Assembly: GCA_044237845.1 (NCBI GenBank)
Contig: JBIIEL010000011.1
Location: 1 to 57,123, forward strand
Source: QFOX01 sp044237845
Lineage (GTDB): Bacteria > Pseudomonadota > Alphaproteobacteria > Rickettsiales > UBA3002
DNA length: 57,123 nt
Direction: 5' to 3'
Part shown: positions 27,244 to 34,812 of the stretch, piece after piece
Numbering within the stretch: position 1 is the stretch's first letter
How the letters are laid out: every line of letters begins with the position of its first letter
Program-made: the position numbers and the translations under genes
The notes under the pieces: model-generated
What the model saw: the letters and a program-made list of their open reading frames with translations, nothing else
The model's database searches: none
What the model was told of the DNA's origin: nothing

Positions 27244-28149
27244 ATGCGTATTTTATTCATCACCGCCACACGGATTGGCGATGCAACCCTCAGCACCGCC
27301 ACGCTTGAGGCACTGCGTGTGCAATACCCTCATGCGCGTTTTACCATCGCCTGTGGGGCGATTGCCGCGCCGCTATTTGCGGAGTTCCCAGCCCTCGAAG
27401 CACTGATACCCCTTACCAAACACGCCTATGCAGGACATTGGGTGGATCTCTGGCGCGCCACTGTCGGCACGCGCTGGGACATGGTGGTGGATCTGCGCGG
27501 CTCGCTGCTGGGGTATTTTCTGCGCGCGAAAGAACGGATTCGCTTCAAAGGGAAACAGCCCTCAGGTGGCAGCATGGCACATCAATGGTCGCGCTGCGCG
27601 GGCTTTGCGGGCACACCATTGCCCGCCTTGTGGTGGGGTGATGCCACTGCCAAAGCCGCAGAATCCTTCCTTGCGGCGCTTCCTTCGCCCGTTCTGGCGC
27701 TGGCGCCGGCGGCCAACTGGCCACCAAAAGAATGGCCACTCGATTCGTTTATCGCTCTCATAAACGCGCTGGAGAGTGTCCGACATAAGGAAGGAAAGCC
27801 GCCTCTTTCCTACCTCGTGGTTTCGGCGCCTGCAGAAGCGGCACGTATGGCACCACTGGTTGACGCCCTTCCCGCCAACCGCACGCGCCTGCTGGCGGGG
27901 GAGATGGATTTGCTCGGTGTAGCCGCTGCATTATCACGCTGCGCTGGTTTTGTGGGCAATGATTCCGGCCTCATGCATATCGCTGCTGCGGTCGGCATCC
28001 CAACCCTCGGCCTCTTTGGCCCCACGAATGAAGCGCTCTACGCGCCTGTGGGAAGCTGCGCCGCGTTTCTGCGCGCGCCAGATGGCGATCTTTCAGCATT
28101 ATCTGTGACTGATGTGACAAACATGCTTTCCCGTATGCTTAATGCTTGA
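27244..28149 (+). CDS. glycosyltransferase family 9 (LPS heptosyltransferase-like)
   Basis: 301 residues with the ADP-heptose:LPS heptosyltransferase fold. The N-terminal strand is MRILFITATRIGDATLSTATLEALR, and the C-terminal nucleotide-sugar site has CAGFVGNDSGLMHIAAAVGIPTLGLFGPTNEALYAP (FVGNDSGLMHIAAA and GLFGPTN). It likely adds heptose or a related sugar to the lipid A-KDO core in the cytoplasm; the exact acceptor cannot be told. It lies between tRNA-Pro(CGG) and tRNA-Pro(TGG). Confidence 0.88.
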   Translation: MRILFITATRIGDATLSTATLEALRVQYPHARFTIACGAIAAPLFAEFPALEALIPLTKHAYAGHWVDLWRATVGTRWDMVVDLRGSLLGYFLRAKERIRFKGKQPSGGSMAHQWSRCAGFAGTPLPALWWGDATAKAAESFLAALPSPVLALAPAANWPPKEWPLDSFIALINALESVRHKEGKPPLSYLVVSAPAEAARMAPLVDALPANRTRLLAGEMDLLGVAAALSRCAGFVGNDSGLMHIAAAVGIPTLGLFGPTNEALYAPVGSCAAFLRAPDGDLSALSVTDVTNMLSRMLNA

Positions 28150-28184
28150 CCTCGCGGCGCTTGACGCGTACACCCGCCGGCAGT

Positions 28185-28262
<78 letters not shown>

Positions 28263-28276
28263 ATTATCGCATGATT

Positions 28277-29872
28277 TTAAACGGATGCTGCCGCGGTGTG
28301 TGCGTGCTGCTTTGTGTGCTGTGCATGGTCTTGCCAGCTATCACCCTGTGCGGTGTGCGATGATTCTGCTTTATGCTCCACATCGTGATGCGCATGCGAT
28401 ACCTGATGCTTCTGGTGCGATGCGTGGTCGACATGGCTCACTTTTGTTGAGGGTTTTTCTTCATGTGGCTGCTCGGGCGCGGCCTCAGCCACCATTACAG
28501 GTGCGGATGCGGGGAGCTTATGCGCCGCCCAGGGATTACTCTTCATACTCGCAACTTGTGTGCGAAGCTCTGCGGCAATGGCATCGGCCTTACCACCCAG
28601 CACTTCGGGAGAGGACATATACCCCGCGAGCTGGTGGATCATTGCTTCGTGTTGCGCCGGATTCTGTTTGGCGATCGTCTCCGCCGTTGCCGCGATGATG
28701 CTGGTATCGACGCTGCTATCCGGCTTTACTCCAACCCCGTGACCTTTGGAAGAAACAGCAAGCAGCAGCTCTGACACAACATTGGCGGCAATAAAAATAA
28801 CCCGACCGATCAGGAATCGTTTCTCTTCGGATTTATCTTTCCATTTCCCCCACGTGGCAACGGCGTGAAAGCCAGTGGCGATCATATAGCCGTAGCCCGT
28901 GGCGCGCAGCGGCTTTTCGCGAATCCAATCCACAAAGCCGCCAATACCATGGCGTTTGGGTTGGTCTTCATCGCGCTTGTGTTCTTTGACAACGATGCCT
29001 GTAATGGCAGACGTGGCAGTTACCACTCCGAGCCCCACATCGATACGATCCCAAAGACGCGCTTGTTTTGCTTTTTTTAGTTCTTCGCCAACCAAGCCAG
29101 GTTTAAGCGGGCGGGTACCATGGTAAAGCGCCGCGGCTGAAAGAAAGAGTCCGACAAAGACGTAGATCGAGTTTAATGCTTCAGATGGGTAGCGCTCGAT
29201 CGTGTGTTTGATGCGTCCGATAACGCCGCGCTTTGGCTCATGATTGATGGCGGCTAGGCTTCCATCCTGATCAGGCGCATAGCCCTCTTTGCGTGTGTAG
29301 CGCTCAATCTTCTTGGTTGCCGTAGTGATGGTGTTAACCGATTGATCGCGTGAGCCAAAGAACGTAAGGCACAGGCTGCCCAGCGCGTATCCAACGCCTG
29401 CCACCACATCAAGAATACCAAAAAATTTACCGCCAAATTTTTCGTCTTTGGGGAAGGTGTGCCATTTTTCGATCAGTGGCATGCCTTTGTAGTAGAGGTA
29501 AGAAGCATCGCCTGCGTTATAAGCAAAGCCCGCCAACTTGAGGGTGGATGAACGTAACCGTTCTCCCTTCGTCGGCACGTCTTCTTTCAATTGTGTTGTT
29601 TGCGATGCGCCTTGAACCCATCCATTGCTTGCAAGCAGGGCATTAAAATCCTCCGGATTTTTCAGCCCACGGACTTCGAGGTAATGCTTGCCCTCTTCAA
29701 AAATGGGAACAGCTTTTAAGCCTTGTTGTATTAGGTGCTGCTGAATGCTGCTCAGCTGCTCGGGCGAGGCATCGGTGCGCGCGTGCAGCAAGGCGCGCAC
29801 GCCGCCAGCACTGTTCTTGATGAGGCGAACCTCATCCAGCAGAGAGCCAGAATCATACCGATAAATTGCCAC
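28277..29872 (-). CDS. multi-pass membrane protein with histidine-rich C-terminal tail, unknown function
   Basis: 531 residues. The N-terminal 110 residues are soluble. The middle (about 120-400) has several hydrophobic segments, such as FFGILDVVAGVGYALGSLCL, IYVFVGLFLSAAALYHG, VGLGVVTATSAITGIVV and VIFIAANVVSELLLAV, separated by charged loops. The last 70 residues hold about 14 His with Ser, Lys and Asp (for example SHAHHDVEHKAESSH), suggesting metal binding or low-complexity spacing. I recognise no family. A second His-tailed membrane protein lies at 52005-53201. It is isolated between a tRNA and a transporter. Confidence 0.75.
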   Translation of the reverse strand: MAIYRYDSGSLLDEVRLIKNSAGGVRALLHARTDASPEQLSSIQQHLIQQGLKAVPIFEEGKHYLEVRGLKNPEDFNALLASNGWVQGASQTTQLKEDVPTKGERLRSSTLKLAGFAYNAGDASYLYYKGMPLIEKWHTFPKDEKFGGKFFGILDVVAGVGYALGSLCLTFFGSRDQSVNTITTATKKIERYTRKEGYAPDQDGSLAAINHEPKRGVIGRIKHTIERYPSEALNSIYVFVGLFLSAAALYHGTRPLKPGLVGEELKKAKQARLWDRIDVGLGVVTATSAITGIVVKEHKRDEDQPKRHGIGGFVDWIREKPLRATGYGYMIATGFHAVATWGKWKDKSEEKRFLIGRVIFIAANVVSELLLAVSSKGHGVGVKPDSSVDTSIIAATAETIAKQNPAQHEAMIHQLAGYMSSPEVLGGKADAIAAELRTQVASMKSNPWAAHKLPASAPVMVAEAAPEQPHEEKPSTKVSHVDHASHQKHQVSHAHHDVEHKAESSHTAQGDSWQDHAQHTKQHAHTAAASV

Positions 29873-30082
29873 TACAACATACTCGTCTTAGGGTTATCCA
29901 AGCTTCACTATACGCGTGAATTGTTACAACTTGATGACAATGCGGCGAAAAATATAAAAAATAGACATTAAATAAGTGATTGTTGAAAAATGAGCCATTC
30001 CGGCCATATCCTGCGGTGCAATATGGTTTTTTCTTGGAATTTGGGGATATGCGGTTAAGGTCGCCGCCAACAAGGGGATTGT

Positions 30083-31354
30083 ATGGCGTTATTTGGAGGC
30101 AAAAAGAAGGTTGTTCTCTCCGGCATGCTCGGAAACGGGCTCGAATGGTATGATTACGCGCTTTATGGCCAGCTTTCCTTTGTTTTTGCAAAGATTTTCT
30201 TTCCCAGCGACGATCTTAGCATCAGCCTGATTATGACCTATCTCACGTTCGCGGTGGGTTTTGTGTTCCGCCCCCTTGGGGCAGTGATTTTTGGCCGCAT
30301 TGGCGACAAATATGGCCGTAAAAAAGCTCTTTCAGCTTCCATGATACTCATGGCGGCGGCAACTGGCGGCCTCGGATTGTTGCCAACCTATGAGAGCATT
30401 GGTTTCGCCGCACCGCTTCTGCTGATTCTCATCCGTATTCTGCAAGGACTTTCTCTGGGAGGGGAGTTCAGCGGCTCGATGTCGTATGTGGTAGAACATG
30501 CGCCGGCGGATAAACGCGCAACCATGGGCAGCACAACGGTGTTGAGTCTAGTGATTGGCTTCCTCATGGGCTCGTTGATGGCGACGCTGGTTTCCGCCAG
30601 CATGTCAACCGAAGCGTTTTATGATTGGGGCTGGCGGTTGCTGTTCTTCATCGGTGTATTCATTGGTTTTATCGGCTACTATATTCGCCAGCATGTTGAG
30701 GAAAGTCCGGCCTATGAAGAGGCGAAGGCTTCTGGTAACCTCTCCACCCGCCCGGTGCGCGATGCGTTCACGAAGTATCGCGTGAAAATGTTCGAGGGTT
30801 TTTCGATGTATTTGTTCGTTACGATTCCCTTCTATGCCATCGCGATTTACATGATTGGTTATTCCAAAATCCATCTGGGGCTAACGCAGCATCAGGCGTT
30901 GCTGGCCAATGCGCTGGCGATGGTGGCGATGTTTGTACCCATTTGGCCATCGGCGCGGATGGCCGATAAAATTGGTCGCAAAAAAGTGCTAATGACTTCG
31001 ATTCTTGCCATGGGCTTAGTGTTGTATCCGGCGTTCCAGCTCATGCAGACAGGCATTTTTATCAATGTGGTGATTGGCCAGTGTATGCTTGCCTTTATCT
31101 CGGGTTGGTATATTGCCCCAATTCCAGCCATTCTGGTTGAACTTTTCCCCACCCGCATCCGTTATACAGGCATGGCACTTTCCTATAATTTCTGCGCGAT
31201 TTTGGGTGGCCTCACCCCCAGTATGGCGGAATATCTCATTCGCACGACGGGCGATAATGGGTCGATTCTGTGGCTGTTTGTGGGCAGCGGCATTGCTTCG
31301 TTCATCGCGCTTTATTTCTATAAGGATAACTGGCGCGAGCCGCTGGCGGCTTAA
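30083..31354 (+). CDS. MFS transporter, metabolite:H+ symporter (ProP-like) family
   Basis: 423 residues with about 12 membrane segments. GNGLEWYDYALYGQLS at the N-terminus and GRIGDKYGRKKALS in the loop between helices 2 and 3 are the marks of the MHS family, which includes ProP and KgtP. LIRILQGLSLGGEFSGSMSYVVEHAP is also typical. It probably imports an organic acid or a proline/betaine-type compound by proton symport; the substrate cannot be assigned. It starts after AAGGGG and ends 46 bp before tRNA-Pro(GGG). Confidence 0.88.
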   Translation: MALFGGKKKVVLSGMLGNGLEWYDYALYGQLSFVFAKIFFPSDDLSISLIMTYLTFAVGFVFRPLGAVIFGRIGDKYGRKKALSASMILMAAATGGLGLLPTYESIGFAAPLLLILIRILQGLSLGGEFSGSMSYVVEHAPADKRATMGSTTVLSLVIGFLMGSLMATLVSASMSTEAFYDWGWRLLFFIGVFIGFIGYYIRQHVEESPAYEEAKASGNLSTRPVRDAFTKYRVKMFEGFSMYLFVTIPFYAIAIYMIGYSKIHLGLTQHQALLANALAMVAMFVPIWPSARMADKIGRKKVLMTSILAMGLVLYPAFQLMQTGIFINVVIGQCMLAFISGWYIAPIPAILVELFPTRIRYTGMALSYNFCAILGGLTPSMAEYLIRTTGDNGSILWLFVGSGIASFIALYFYKDNWREPLAA

Positions 31355-31400
31355 AAACACTTGCAGCCTCGCGCGCCAGCATTTATCACACCCGGCGAGT

Positions 31401-31477
31401 CGGAGCGTAGCGCAGCCCGGTAGCGCACTAGTCTGGGGGACTAGGGGTCGCAGGTTCAAATCCTGTCGTTCCGACCA
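31401..31477 (+). tRNA. tRNA-Pro (anticodon GGG)
   Basis: 77 nt with encoded CCA. Acceptor CGGAGCG pairs with CGTTCCG (one G-T pair). The anticodon arm CTAGT-CTGGGGG-ACTAG gives GGG. The T arm GCAGG-TTCAAAT-CCTGT is present. A terminator hairpin follows directly. Confidence 0.94.
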
Positions 31478-31479
31478 TG

Positions 31480-31508
31480 AAAAAGGCCACTGTTGGGTGG
31501 CCTTTTTT
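31480..31508 (+). terminator. terminator of tRNA-Pro(GGG)
   Basis: AAAAAGGCCAC and GTGGCCTTTTTT pair around a 6-nt loop and end in a T-run. The stem can extend outward through TCCGACCAT/ATGGTCGGA (one mismatch position), taking in the 3' end of the tRNA itself. Confidence 0.85.
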
Positions 31509-31527
31509 ATGGTCGGAATCATGGCTT

Positions 31528-31549
31528 GCCTGTGAAGCAGGTTCACCAT
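31528..31549 (+). repeat. 22-nt element shared downstream of two tRNA-Pro genes (copy 2)
   Basis: It begins GCCTGTGAAGCAGG and agrees at 20 of 22 positions with the minus strand of 26982-27003. It lies 51 nt after the tRNA-Pro(GGG) CCA, just past the terminator and before dapA. Confidence 0.55.
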
Positions 31550-31592
31550 AAGCTTAGCGCGGCTGTTTTGTTATTTTCTAGAGCGAGTATTT

Positions 31593-32480
31593 ATGACCAA
31601 TTTTTCTGCATTCTCTGGCGCGTTTACGGCGCTGATTTCCCCATTCAAAAATAACGCGCTGGATGTCGCGGCGCTCGAAGCGCTGGTCGACTGGCAGGTG
31701 CGCGAGGGGATTCATGGGCTCGTGCCGTGTGGCACTACGGGCGAATCACCGACGCTCAGCAGCGCGGAATATAGCGATGTTATCAGCCGCACGGTGAAAA
31801 CTGCCGCAGGCCGCGTGAAGGTAATGGCGGGCACGGGCAGCAACGCGACGGATAAAACCATCGCCAACACGCAGCTCGCAGAGAAGCTAGGTGCGGATGC
31901 GGCGCTCGTCGTCGCGCCGTATTACAACAAACCGACGCAAGAGGGGCTCTATCAGCATTTCAAAGCGGTGGCGACGGCGACGGCGCTGCCGATTTTTATC
32001 TATAACATTCCTGGCCGTTCGGTGGTGAATATCAGCGACGAAACCCTCGCACGCCTGGCGGAAATTCCGAATATAGCTGGCGTGAAGGACGCGACCGGCG
32101 ACCTCGCGCGCGTGGCGTCACTGCGCCATCTCGTGGGTGACCGTTTGGTGCTGCTCTCGGGCGAAGACACGACCGCCGTGGGCTTCAACGCCATGGGAGG
32201 GCGCGGCGTGATTTCGGTGGTGTCGAACCTTGCGCCGAAGCTGTCGGCGGAGATTCAAAACCTCACCCTCGCCGGGAAATACGACGAAGCGCGTGCAGCG
32301 CATGCACCGCTGGTGCCGCTAATCGGCGCGATGTTTGTAGAGACGAACCCGGCGCCGGTGAAATTTGCCGCCTCGCTGATGGGTAAGGCCACGGCGGATC
32401 TGCGCCTGCCGCTGGTTGCGACCTCTGCCACGACGCAGACGCTGGTGCGCAGCGCGATGACCAGCCTCAAGCTCATCTAG
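31593..32480 (+). CDS. dapA: 4-hydroxy-tetrahydrodipicolinate synthase
   Basis: Condenses pyruvate and aspartate semialdehyde in lysine/diaminopimelate synthesis. It has 295 residues. GTTGESPTLS at 47-56, Tyr111 in APYYNKPTQEG, Tyr137 in YNIPGRS, and Schiff-base Lys165 in IAGVKDATGD are all present. smpB starts two bases after its stop, so the pair forms an operon, an arrangement known in many alphaproteobacteria. Confidence 0.96.
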   Translation: MTNFSAFSGAFTALISPFKNNALDVAALEALVDWQVREGIHGLVPCGTTGESPTLSSAEYSDVISRTVKTAAGRVKVMAGTGSNATDKTIANTQLAEKLGADAALVVAPYYNKPTQEGLYQHFKAVATATALPIFIYNIPGRSVVNISDETLARLAEIPNIAGVKDATGDLARVASLRHLVGDRLVLLSGEDTTAVGFNAMGGRGVISVVSNLAPKLSAEIQNLTLAGKYDEARAAHAPLVPLIGAMFVETNPAPVKFAASLMGKATADLRLPLVATSATTQTLVRSAMTSLKLI

Positions 32481-32481
32481 C

Positions 32482-32937
32482 ATGGCCGAGAAAAAAACAG
32501 TCGCCGTCAACCGTAAGGCGCGGTTTGAATATGCCATCGAAGAAGTCTTCGAGGCGGGGATTGTGCTGGTCGGCACCGAGGTGAAATCGCTGCGACTTGG
32601 CCGGGCGAATATCGCGGATTCCTACGCGAGCCACAAGGAAGGCGAAATCTGGCTGTGGAACGCGCATATTCTTGAATATACGCATGGAAATCGCAACAAC
32701 CACGAGCCAAACCGCGGGCGCAAGCTGCTGCTCAATGCGCGGCAGATCAAAAAGCTGGTGGGGGAGTTGAAAGTGCGCGGCACTACGCTGATTCCGCTGG
32801 AGCTCTATTTCAACACGCGCGGCTTCGCCAAGGTCGCTATTGCGGTGGCGCGCGGGAAAACAAAATACGAAAAACGCGACGTCATTAAAACGCGCGACTG
32901 GAAGCGTGAACAAGGCAGGCTATTGAAGAAAAAGTAG
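32482..32937 (+). CDS. smpB: SsrA-binding protein SmpB
   Basis: tmRNA partner in trans-translation ribosome rescue. It has 151 residues. RKARFEYAIEEVFEAGIVLVGTEVKSLR-type start (ARFEYAIEE and GTEVKSLRLGRANIADSYA) and the basic C-terminal tail (KRDVIKTRDWKREQGRLLKKK) match the family. No ssrA gene was seen in the window. Confidence 0.97.
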   Translation: MAEKKTVAVNRKARFEYAIEEVFEAGIVLVGTEVKSLRLGRANIADSYASHKEGEIWLWNAHILEYTHGNRNNHEPNRGRKLLLNARQIKKLVGELKVRGTTLIPLELYFNTRGFAKVAIAVARGKTKYEKRDVIKTRDWKREQGRLLKKK

Positions 32938-33035
32938 ATAATCTAATATAATCATTCAATTTAATGTGGATAATATAGCCGACCTTTGGCCGTTTCCCCC
33001 ATTGCAATTTTCTTAATAAGTGTTAATTTAGAGCC

Positions 33036-34262
33036 ATGTGGACACAGATTCAAAAAGCGCTGCAAAGCGGCGAGGTGGCGGCGGCAAACGATAGCGGTGC
33101 GAAGAACACGCTGCCCTTTGCGGTGCCGCTGCGCAAGCATGGGGTGAGCCAGAACCTTGGCAATCTTACGGTGGGGCAGGCGATCCGCTTCAGTCCGAGC
33201 TGCCCGCTGCGGCCGCTTGCTGGCAGCATCGCTTATGTGCTCGCGCTGCGCCAATACCGTTTCGGCACGGATGTACTCAAGAATTTTCAACTGCAAATCG
33301 GGCGCGGTAAACATTATTTCCTCACCGTCGCCGAGGATGAGCAGGGGCAGTATCTCAGCCTCTCCCGCGCACTGAGCGAGCTGGAGCAGGACCAATGGTT
33401 CGGCCGCGATGCGCTCGGGTTTTTCATGGAACCCTCGACCGCGAAAACCATCCGCTGCAAGGCGGATCTGGCGGTGGATGGCGACTGGGCTGCGCCGCGC
33501 TATAGCAAAACGGTGGACTGGGTCGAAGGCCATATCACGCAGGCAGGCGGTGGCCGAGGCTCACGCAGCTTCCGTTATAACCTGCTGGTGAGCGAATCCG
33601 GCGAGAAAGCCCTCGAAATCGAGCATGACGACGCCAGCGGCGAGAACCGCGTGTTCGTTACGGTCTATCGCCCGGTGGAAGATGTCGTCGCGATCGAGGC
33701 GGTTGCCGGCACGCCGGAAGCGATGGATCCGCCGTTGACCGCCACGGCCGCGCCGCCACCAAAAATGCCGCCCGAAGTGGGTGAGGTGCCGCTATTTAAG
33801 GACTATCCCGGCACGCCGCCCTCGCAGCCGAAGCAGCGGCCGGACTTCCGCCGTTTGGAGGATGAAACACCGCAAGAAATTCGCATCCAGCGCACCGCGC
33901 TTTCGACCGATTTCGGGGCGGAGGAGGCATCGGCGTTGCCGTCGTTCCTTGTGGCGCGGGACGGCGATTACCTCGCGCTCGACGAGGTGTTGCCGCCGGA
34001 GCCGGAGCGTGTGCGTGTTGGTCTCAAAAGCGCGCAGATGCTGATTGACCGGGCGCTCAGCCGCAATCTGCGCGTGCGCGACGTGTTGCGCGATATGCTC
34101 GGGCTTGATTCCGTGATGTCCGAAGAAGTGATTTTCGAGTTGCCGCTCTCGGACGAAGATTATCGCTTGCTCGCGGTGCGCTTCAAGCTCCGCGCCGATA
34201 ACCGCGCCGAAATCCGCGCGCGCCTCGAGGAAGAACTCAAGCGCCAGCTGGGTAGCCGGTAG
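33036..34262 (+). CDS. hypothetical cytoplasmic protein, unrecognised
   Basis: 408 residues without signal peptide or membrane segment. The N-terminal half (about 1-215) looks like a beta-rich domain with repeated motifs such as QAIRFSPSCPLRPLAGS, YFLTVAEDEQGQYLSLSRALSELEQDQWFG, and VDWVEGHITQAGGG. A Pro-rich linker follows at about 230-270. The C-terminal part is charged and helical (LSDEDYRLLAVRFKLRADNRAEIRARLEEELKRQLGS). It is probably a real gene because its base composition matches the neighbours and it is long. It is 98 bp after smpB and convergent with an AT-rich gene. No family recognised. Confidence 0.75.
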   Translation: MWTQIQKALQSGEVAAANDSGAKNTLPFAVPLRKHGVSQNLGNLTVGQAIRFSPSCPLRPLAGSIAYVLALRQYRFGTDVLKNFQLQIGRGKHYFLTVAEDEQGQYLSLSRALSELEQDQWFGRDALGFFMEPSTAKTIRCKADLAVDGDWAAPRYSKTVDWVEGHITQAGGGRGSRSFRYNLLVSESGEKALEIEHDDASGENRVFVTVYRPVEDVVAIEAVAGTPEAMDPPLTATAAPPPKMPPEVGEVPLFKDYPGTPPSQPKQRPDFRRLEDETPQEIRIQRTALSTDFGAEEASALPSFLVARDGDYLALDEVLPPEPERVRVGLKSAQMLIDRALSRNLRVRDVLRDMLGLDSVMSEEVIFELPLSDEDYRLLAVRFKLRADNRAEIRARLEEELKRQLGSR

Positions 34263-34733
34263 CTATTTTCCGAGTAAGACTTCTTTGGTTTTATCCGATA
34301 GGTCTTTGAAAGTCCTTAAACTGGTTGTAAACACAAGTTTTTGGCTAATTTCTGTGTCAGTGAAACATTGAAATTCAAACTTGGGTGACTCTTCATAAAT
34401 GGCAGAAACACCCTTAAAAAAATTCTCAACTTGCGTTTTAATGGTGCCGATTCTTTTTAATTCGTCTTCTGCAGAAAGAGGCTCTTCGGGTCTCGTTTCC
34501 TCATCGAGGATATCATAATATTGCCGAACAAGTGGATCTGACGGCGGGTTTTCTAGGCACTTTAATTCTCCTTGCGCCTCACTGTCGTGAACTCTGTTGG
34601 CTAAATTCAAAAGATGAAGTCTGGTTTTAAAGTCCTTATGAATGATAGCATCCTGCTTCCCATCGGCAGCATCAAGGTCTTTTATCAAGTTTTGTATAAA
34701 AGCAGTGAATTTAAAAACGTTAAACTCTGGCAT
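34263..34733 (-). CDS. AT-rich orphan, soluble protein of unknown function
   Basis: 156 residues from ATG 34733, set by the ribosome site AAGGAGCTTTAAT. The longer frame to 34952 runs into the addB start region and has no conserved sequence. The protein is acidic and helical (FTAFIQNLIKDLDAADGK, EEPLSAEDELKRIGTIKTQVENFFKGVSAIYE) with no signal or membrane segment. It is more AT-rich than both neighbours, like the orphan at 25251. I recognise no family. It is divergent from addB with 79 bp between starts. Confidence 0.65.
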   Translation of the reverse strand: MPEFNVFKFTAFIQNLIKDLDAADGKQDAIIHKDFKTRLHLLNLANRVHDSEAQGELKCLENPPSDPLVRQYYDILDEETRPEEPLSAEDELKRIGTIKTQVENFFKGVSAIYEESPKFEFQCFTDTEISQKLVFTTSLRTFKDLSDKTKEVLLGK

Positions 34734-34812
34734 ATTAAAGCTCCTTTCGAGACGATCTGCCACATCATACTCAAAAAATCGGTTGTGAATGTGACAGTTT
34801 TGTGAAGATTGC

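Noticed and set aside
32938..33035. tmRNA (ssrA) next to smpB
   Set aside because: The gap is too short and has no tRNA-Ala-like ends or tag sequence.
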